A DNA stretch of 57,557 nt. It comes from an uncultured Cetobacterium sp. (lineage in GTDB: Bacteria; Fusobacteriota; Fusobacteriia; Fusobacteriales; Fusobacteriaceae). Of this stretch, positions 52,744-57,557 are shown one piece after another; the stretch's first letter is position 1; each line of letters starts with the position of its first letter. A model generated the notes under the pieces. That model did not search any database. It was given only the letters and a program-made list of their open reading frames with translations, and was not told the DNA's origin. The translations under genes and the position numbers were made by a program. The stretch lies in assembly GCF_947038635.1 (NCBI RefSeq), contig NZ_CAMQXC010000003.1:1-57557 (forward strand), written 5' to 3'.

Positions 52744-53343
52744 TCATCCCCTTAATTGAATTTTTTTTAAAACTCCCTTAATTGCTTCTTCTAAAGTAGA
52801 ATAACTATTTAACTCATCTTTACTTATCATAGAATCTATTTCCTTTTTACTGTATCCTAAAGAGTCTAATGCCATGTATAGCTCTTCTTCAATAGCATTA
52901 TTTAACATATCTCCTGATGGGTCTTCCATAGACATTAAGTTTAATGTTTTAATCTTATTATTTAAATCTATAATTATCTGCTTTGATTTTTTTTCTCCCA
53001 ATTTTGGAACTCTTTTTAATGTTTTAAAGTCTTCTGTTAAAACAATCTCTCTAATGTTATCTATTGAAAATGTTGACATTATCGAAAGTGCCAATGATAA
53101 ACCTATTCCACTAATTCCTATTAACATCTCAAAAAGAACTCTTTCTCTCTCTTGTAAAAATCCTACTAATTTAAATGCATCTTCTTTTATCACATTATAT
53201 ATATATAACTCTCTTTTCTCTCCAACTTGTACTTGATCATAAGTTTTTAAAGTTATATAAACTCTATATCCTATCCCATTTACATCCACTGCTAAATATT
53301 CTGGTTTTTTTATTTTTATTACTCCATTTAAGTATTCAAACAT
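52744..53343 (-). CDS. ruvA: Holliday junction branch migration protein RuvA
   Basis: RuvA binds four-way junctions and loads RuvB. The 199-residue protein has the N-terminal OB fold (MFEYLNGVIKIKKPEYLAVDVNGIGYRVYI), helix-hairpin-helix motifs (LIGISGIGLSLALSIM near 73 and LKRVPKLGEKKSKQIIIDL near 109), and a flexible linker leading to the C-terminal three-helix domain that contacts RuvB. It lies 4 nt after uvrA. No ruvB or ruvC is adjacent. Confidence 0.95.
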   Translation of the reverse strand: MFEYLNGVIKIKKPEYLAVDVNGIGYRVYITLKTYDQVQVGEKRELYIYNVIKEDAFKLVGFLQERERVLFEMLIGISGIGLSLALSIMSTFSIDNIREIVLTEDFKTLKRVPKLGEKKSKQIIIDLNNKIKTLNLMSMEDPSGDMLNNAIEEELYMALDSLGYSKKEIDSMISKDELNSYSTLEEAIKGVLKKIQLRG

Positions 53344-53347
53344 TATC

Positions 53348-56188
53348 TTATCTCTCTCCTTTTAATGCTTTTTTTAAGTACTTGCTTGTATAACCTTTTT
53401 TAGAAGAGGCTATTTTTTCTGGAGTTCCTGTTAAAATAACTTTTCCTCCTCCATCTCCACCTTCTGGTCCTATATCGATTATGTAATCAGCATTTTTTAT
53501 TACATCTAAATTATGCTCTATAATTATAACTGTATTACCTTTTTCTACCAATCTATTAATTACTTCTAAAAGTTTTCTTATATCTTCAAAATGTAATCCT
53601 GTTGTTGGTTCATCTAAAATATATACAGTTTTTCCTTTTGACACTTTAGACAATTCACTTGCTAATTTTATTCTTTGAGCTTCTCCTCCAGATAGCGTTG
53701 TAGCAGGTTGACCTAATTTTATATAATCCAATCCTACATCTACTAATACCTTTAATTTTCTTTCCAATGTTGGTATTGTTTTAAAGAAATCATATGCTTC
53801 TCCCACACTCATATCTAATACATCTGAAATATTTTTCCCTTTGTAATAAACTTCCAGTGTTTCTCTATTATATCTTTTTCCTCTACATACCTCACATTCA
53901 ACGTAAACATCAGGTAAAAAATTCATTTCTATTTTTATTATCCCTGCACCTTGACACGCTTCACATCTTCCACCTTTTACATTAAAAGAAAAACGCCCTT
54001 TTGAGTACCCTTTAGCTTTTGCATCTTTTGTTTGGGAAAAAATATCTCTAATATCATCAAATACCTTTGTATATGTAGCTGGATTTGATCTTGGTGTTCT
54101 TCCAATAGGACTTTGATCTATATCTATAACTTTATCTAAATTTTCTAGTCCTTCAATAGAAGAATATTCTAATGGATAAAGTTTCCCTTTATTTAATTTA
54201 TTAAATAAAATTGGATAAAGAGTCTGATTTATTAGTGTTGATTTTCCACTTCCACTTACCCCTGTTACAACAGTTAAAATACCTAAAGGTATATCTACAT
54301 CTACATTCTTTAAATTATTTCCTTTTGCTCCTTTTAAAGTTATATATCCTTTTGGTTCTCTTCTCTTTTCAGGTATAGCTATGCCTATTTCGCCTTTCAA
54401 ATATCTACCAGTCATTGAAATCTCATTATTCATAACTTCTTCTGGTGTCCCTGCAGCTACAATTTCACCACCGAACACTCCTGCTCCTGGTCCCATATCT
54501 AAAATATAATCAGCTTGATGCATTGTATCCTCATCATGCTCAACAACGATAAGTGTATTTCCTAACTCTTTCAATCTATTCAAGGTAGCTAAAAGCTTGT
54601 CATTATCTCTTTGATGCAATCCAATACTTGGTTCATCTAAAACATACAATACACCTGTTAATCCTGATCCAATTTGAGTTGCCAATCTAATCCTTTGAGA
54701 CTCTCCTCCAGATAATGTTTTTGTTTCTCTAGCTAAACTCAAATAATCTAATCCCACATTTATCATAAACGATATTCTTTCTTTTATCTCTTTTAAAATC
54801 TCTGCTGCTATTTGTTTCTCTTTTTCTGTTAACTCTATATTTTCGAAAAAATTTAAAGCATCTTTTATACTTAGTTCTGTTATCTCAATTATATTTTTAT
54901 TATAAACAGTTACAGCTAAAACTTCTGGCTTTAATCTTTTTCCATTACACACCTTACATATTCTTTCTATCATAAATCTATTTTCTATCTCTTCTCTAGA
55001 ACTCTCTGAAAACGATTCATTATATCTTCTTTCTAAATTCTTTATAATTCCTTCAAAATCCTTTTCTCCATGAAAACTAAACTCTTTTGATGTATAGTCC
55101 ACTCTAAATTTCTCTCCATCAGTTCCATAAAAAATTATATCCATCTCTTTTTTAGTTAAATCTTTTACTGGTTTATCTAAATCAATTTTATATTTTTTTG
55201 CCATAGACTCAAATATTGTCCATGTATAACCCTTTTTAGCTGATGCTGCTCCTGGAATATATAATCCACCTTTTAATATTGATAAATTTTCATCTTCTAT
55301 TAGTCTACTTTCATCAATTTCTAATTTTTTCCCTATTCCTTTGCATTCAGGACAAGCTCCAAAAGGAGCATTAAAAGAGAATAGTCTCGGATTTAAATCT
55401 GGAATACTTACATTTTCATGATCTGGACATGAAAAATTTTCACTATATAATTGTTCTCCCTCTCCCCAGTTTATTATTATTTTTCCTTCTGATAATTCTA
55501 TACCCTGCTCTATACTTTGAGTTAATCTTGATTTAAACTCCTCATCTTCCTTATCTACAACAATTCTATCTACAACAACTTCAATATTATGCTTTTTGTT
55601 TTTATCTAAGTTTATCTCCTCTTCAATATAAAGAATTTCACCATTAACTCTTGCTCTTACAAATCCCTTTTTTACAAGATTTAAAAATAGATTTTTGTGT
55701 GTGCCTTTTTTATCTTTAATAACAGGACTTAAAATCATTAGTCTGTCGCCATTATTGAATTTTTCATATACATTTTCTACAATTTCATCAACACTTTGTC
55801 TCTCTACTAATTTTCCACATATTGGACAATGTGCTTTACCTATATGTGCAAATAATAATCTCATATAATCATATATCTCTGTTACTGTCCCTACTGTTGA
55901 TCTTGGATTTTTATTTGTTGTTTTTTGTTCAATTGAAATAGCCGGCGCTAACCCTTCTATGCTATCTACCTCTGGCTTTTTCATTTGTCCAATGAATTGT
56001 CTTGCATAAGCCGATAAACTTTCTACATATCTTCTTTGCCCTTCTGAATAAATAGTATCAAATGCTAGTGATGACTTTCCACTTCCACTTACTCCTGTTA
56101 CAACAACAAATTTATACTTTGGAATTTCTATATCAAAATTTTTAAGATTATGTTCTCTAGCACCTTTTATAATTATTTTGTCTAACAT
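53348..56188 (-). CDS. uvrA: Excinuclease ABC subunit A
   Basis: UvrA finds DNA damage in nucleotide excision repair. The 946-residue product has two ABC halves. The first has Walker [10 protein letters not shown] (near 32) and signature [12 protein letters not shown]; the second has GVSGSGKST (near 641) and [12 protein letters not shown]. Both zinc fingers are present (CPICG/CPDH ... CPECKG and CEACQG ... CEVCRG). GAGGAAAAATG gives the start. It heads uvrA-ruvA-phoH-like, with 4-nt gaps. Confidence 0.98.
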   Translation of the reverse strand: MLDKIIIKGAREHNLKNFDIEIPKYKFVVVTGVSGSGKSSLAFDTIYSEGQRRYVESLSAYARQFIGQMKKPEVDSIEGLAPAISIEQKTTNKNPRSTVGTVTEIYDYMRLLFAHIGKAHCPICGKLVERQSVDEIVENVYEKFNNGDRLMILSPVIKDKKGTHKNLFLNLVKKGFVRARVNGEILYIEEEINLDKNKKHNIEVVVDRIVVDKEDEEFKSRLTQSIEQGIELSEGKIIINWGEGEQLYSENFSCPDHENVSIPDLNPRLFSFNAPFGACPECKGIGKKLEIDESRLIEDENLSILKGGLYIPGAASAKKGYTWTIFESMAKKYKIDLDKPVKDLTKKEMDIIFYGTDGEKFRVDYTSKEFSFHGEKDFEGIIKNLERRYNESFSESSREEIENRFMIERICKVCNGKRLKPEVLAVTVYNKNIIEITELSIKDALNFFENIELTEKEKQIAAEILKEIKERISFMINVGLDYLSLARETKTLSGGESQRIRLATQIGSGLTGVLYVLDEPSIGLHQRDNDKLLATLNRLKELGNTLIVVEHDEDTMHQADYILDMGPGAGVFGGEIVAAGTPEEVMNNEISMTGRYLKGEIGIAIPEKRREPKGYITLKGAKGNNLKNVDVDIPLGILTVVTGVSGSGKSTLINQTLYPILFNKLNKGKLYPLEYSSIEGLENLDKVIDIDQSPIGRTPRSNPATYTKVFDDIRDIFSQTKDAKAKGYSKGRFSFNVKGGRCEACQGAGIIKIEMNFLPDVYVECEVCRGKRYNRETLEVYYKGKNISDVLDMSVGEAYDFFKTIPTLERKLKVLVDVGLDYIKLGQPATTLSGGEAQRIKLASELSKVSKGKTVYILDEPTTGLHFEDIRKLLEVINRLVEKGNTVIIIEHNLDVIKNADYIIDIGPEGGDGGGKVILTGTPEKIASSKKGYTSKYLKKALKGER

Positions 56189-56204
56189 TTTTCCTCCTTA
56201 CTAA

Positions 56205-56231
56205 AAGACCCTCTTAATCAACGTAAGAGGG
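56205..56231 (-). terminator. Terminator between radC and uvrA
   Basis: On the minus strand CCCTCTTA-CGTTGAT-TAAGAGGG is followed by TCTTTTAG, ahead of the uvrA gene. Confidence 0.75.
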
Positions 56232-56240
56232 CTAAACTTT

Positions 56241-56933
56241 TTAATAATATTCAATTAGTCCATTTTCATAAAAACTAAAATAAGACTCATCACTAACAAT
56301 AATATGGTCTAATAATTTTATATCTACCTTTTCTAGTAACTCTTGCATTTCTAATGTTAATTCAATATCTTTTTTAGATGGAGTTAAATTTCCACTTGGA
56401 TGGTTATGAGCAAATATTATTCCTTTAGCTCTATTATCAATTGCTCTTTCCATTATCTTTCTGGGATAAACTACACTTCTATCAATTGTTCCCTTAAATA
56501 AAATCTCATCACATACAATCTTATTATCACTACTTAGGTAAATCACTTTAAACTCTTCACTTTTCAAAGTACCTACATCGTCTTTCAAATAATTTACTAA
56601 ATCATTTTTGCCTTTTAAAGTTGTTAAATCAGCATTTTTCACATTTTTGAAATAGTGATTAGACATAGTCTCACCAATTACTTTTAAATATAAAGCTGTC
56701 TCTGCACCAATACCTTCAATTTCTTTTAAATCATTTAATTCAGCATTTATCACTTTATCTATGCTTTTAAATTTTGACAATAAATTCTTTGCAATACCTT
56801 TACAATCTTTTAATTTTATTGAATAAGTTAACAGTAGCTCTAAAATTTCATAATCTTCTAACCCTTTATATCCAACTTTTAAATACTTCTCTCGTAATCT
56901 CTTTCGGTGTCCTTGCATTTGGTTTTTTTCCAA
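56241..56933 (-). CDS. radC: RadC-family JAB domain protein
   Basis: The 230-residue protein has an N-terminal helix-hairpin-helix-like region (LNDLKEIEGIGAETALYLKVIG near 65) and a C-terminal JAMM metalloprotease-like domain (FAHNHPSGNLTPSKKD near 180). The role in DNA repair has been disputed, so function is uncertain. I chose TTG at 56933, because AGGGG lies 8 nt before it; a GTG at 56942 or ATG at 56918 are alternatives. It starts about 20 nt after cobT. Confidence 0.88.
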   Translation of the reverse strand: MEKNQMQGHRKRLREKYLKVGYKGLEDYEILELLLTYSIKLKDCKGIAKNLLSKFKSIDKVINAELNDLKEIEGIGAETALYLKVIGETMSNHYFKNVKNADLTTLKGKNDLVNYLKDDVGTLKSEEFKVIYLSSDNKIVCDEILFKGTIDRSVVYPRKIMERAIDNRAKGIIFAHNHPSGNLTPSKKDIELTLEMQELLEKVDIKLLDHIIVSDESYFSFYENGLIEYY

Positions 56934-56953
56934 AATAATCACCCCTTATTACT

Positions 56954-57557
56954 TTATTGAAATATTTCATAAACCTCATCTTTTGTTTTCATTATTTTAG
57001 GAATTTCTACTGCTGCTTTCAAAATAGGATACGCCAAAACTGCTCCAGTTCCTTCTCCTAAACGCATCTCCATATGTAAAAATGTTTTTAAATCTAGTGC
57101 TGTCATAACGACTTTCATTCCTGGTTCTTCACTCATATGAGTTCCTATTAGATAATCTTTTACCTTTGGTTCTATTCTAGTTGCAACTAATGCTGCTACT
57201 GCTGATATAAAACCATCTATTAGCATAGGCTTTCTTTCTAATGCTGCACCTAAGTAAAGTCCAACCATACATGCTATATCAAGTCCACCAACGCATCTTA
57301 AAACTTCTATTGGCTCCTTATTAAACAAATCATATTTCACACATGCACCTTTTATTATATCTTTTTTTCTTCTCAATCCCTCATCTGAAAGTCCTGCACC
57401 ACAACCTACAACTTTTTCTATATCCTCTTTTGTTAAAGCGTATAATATAGCTGAACTTGTTGTTGTATTAGCTATTCCCATCTCCCCATTAGAGAAGAAA
57501 TCATACTCTTTTTTTTCTTTTATTATTTCTACTCCAACTAAGATTGCTCTTACTACC
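56954..57557 (-). CDS. cobT: Nicotinate-nucleotide-dimethylbenzimidazole phosphoribosyltransferase, 5' part outside window
   Basis: CobT makes alpha-ribazole phosphate for the lower ligand of vitamin B12. The reading frame stays open to the window edge. About 200 C-terminal residues are visible out of a usual ~350. The visible part starts within the VVRAILVGVEIIKEKK segment, then FFSNGEMGIANTTTSSA, the VGCGAGLSDEGLRRK loop, GGLDIACMVGLYLGAA and the EPGM/GEGTGA end. Its presence hints that the cell makes or remodels cobalamin, a trait of some Fusobacteriota such as Cetobacterium (established for that genus; inferred here). Confidence 0.93.
   Translation of the reverse strand, partial: VVRAILVGVEIIKEKKEYDFFSNGEMGIANTTTSSAILYALTKEDIEKVVGCGAGLSDEGLRRKKDIIKGACVKYDLFNKEPIEVLRCVGGLDIACMVGLYLGAALERKPMLIDGFISAVAALVATRIEPKVKDYLIGTHMSEEPGMKVVMTALDLKTFLHMEMRLGEGTGAVLAYPILKAAVEIPKIMKTKDEVYEIFQ

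Noticed and set aside
1-57557. Mobile elements, phage genes, CRISPR arrays, defence islands
   Set aside because: No transposase, integrase, Cas, restriction-modification or toxin-antitoxin frames are seen, and no long direct repeats stood out. I could not run a repeat search.

Overview
The window is AT-rich chromosomal DNA from a bacterium of the Fusobacteriota, most like Fusobacterium or Cetobacterium. This assignment is an inference from gene content and base composition. Several things point to a two-membrane cell with Clostridia-like sequence features. There is an OmpH/Skp-type periplasmic protein, and an oligopeptide-binding protein has a plain signal peptide without a lipobox. A class B PBP carries a PASTA domain. 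A SAM-I (S-box) riboswitch controls metK. Shine-Dalgarno sequences are strong (AGGAGG-like), and promoters are near-consensus sigma70 type (TTGACA-N17-TATAAT). Most genes lie on the minus strand. I see no insertion sequence, prophage, CRISPR array, integrase or toxin-antitoxin pair, so this looks like core genome.

Layout from left to right. 1-182: a tRNA-Gly/tRNA-Lys pair with its promoter. 193-4.1 kb: a GHL10 glycoside hydrolase, a small membrane protein, glpX, an FtsB/DivIC-like protein and def. 4.1-8.5 kb: priA and a PASTA-containing PBP. 8.6-9.1 kb: an OmpH-like protein on the plus strand. 9.2-9.8 kb: tRNA-Val/tRNA-Glu and an Spx/ArsC-like protein. 9.9-11.25 kb: metK with its SAM riboswitch. 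11.25-22.0 kb: a tightly packed run transcribed as tex, a sensor kinase-like gene, ileS, lspA, glyQ, glyS. 22.1-24.2 kb: ylxM-ffh-rpsP behind a perfect consensus promoter. 24.2-26.5 kb: a plus-strand folate operon folE, folB-folK fusion, folP. 26.5-28 kb: a nucleoside kinase. 28-33.5 kb: a complete peptide-type ABC importer. 33.7-36.8 kb: a DUF2147 protein and adhE. 37-39.5 kb: a compact SF1 helicase convergent with holA. 39.6-44.6 kb: a Zn/Cd-type P1B ATPase, a methyltransferase plus a small unknown protein, and a 10-TM-type metal exporter. 44.7-51.4 kb: argS, a long structured RNA, aspS, hisS, rarA, secG. 51.4-57.6 kb: a PhoH-like ATPase, ruvA, uvrA, radC and the 3' part of cobT.

By function, the window is dominated by translation (five aminoacyl-tRNA synthetases, four tRNAs, SRP, S16, deformylase), genome maintenance (PriA, RarA, RuvA, UvrA, RadC, HolA, SF1 helicase), envelope growth and export (PBP, LspA, SecG, OmpH-like), one-carbon/cofactor metabolism (MetK, folate, CobT), and nutrient or metal transport.

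No obviously new multi-gene system is visible. The items most worth a second look are four. (1) A ~205-230 nt rod-like RNA with its own promoter and terminator sits 26 nt upstream of argS; it is either a 6S RNA or an argS leader. (2) A histidine-kinase-like protein has an intact ATPase domain but no histidine in its dimerisation region. (3) A UvrD-family helicase appears to lack the 2B subdomain. (4) A class B PBP has three predicted N-terminal membrane segments instead of one.
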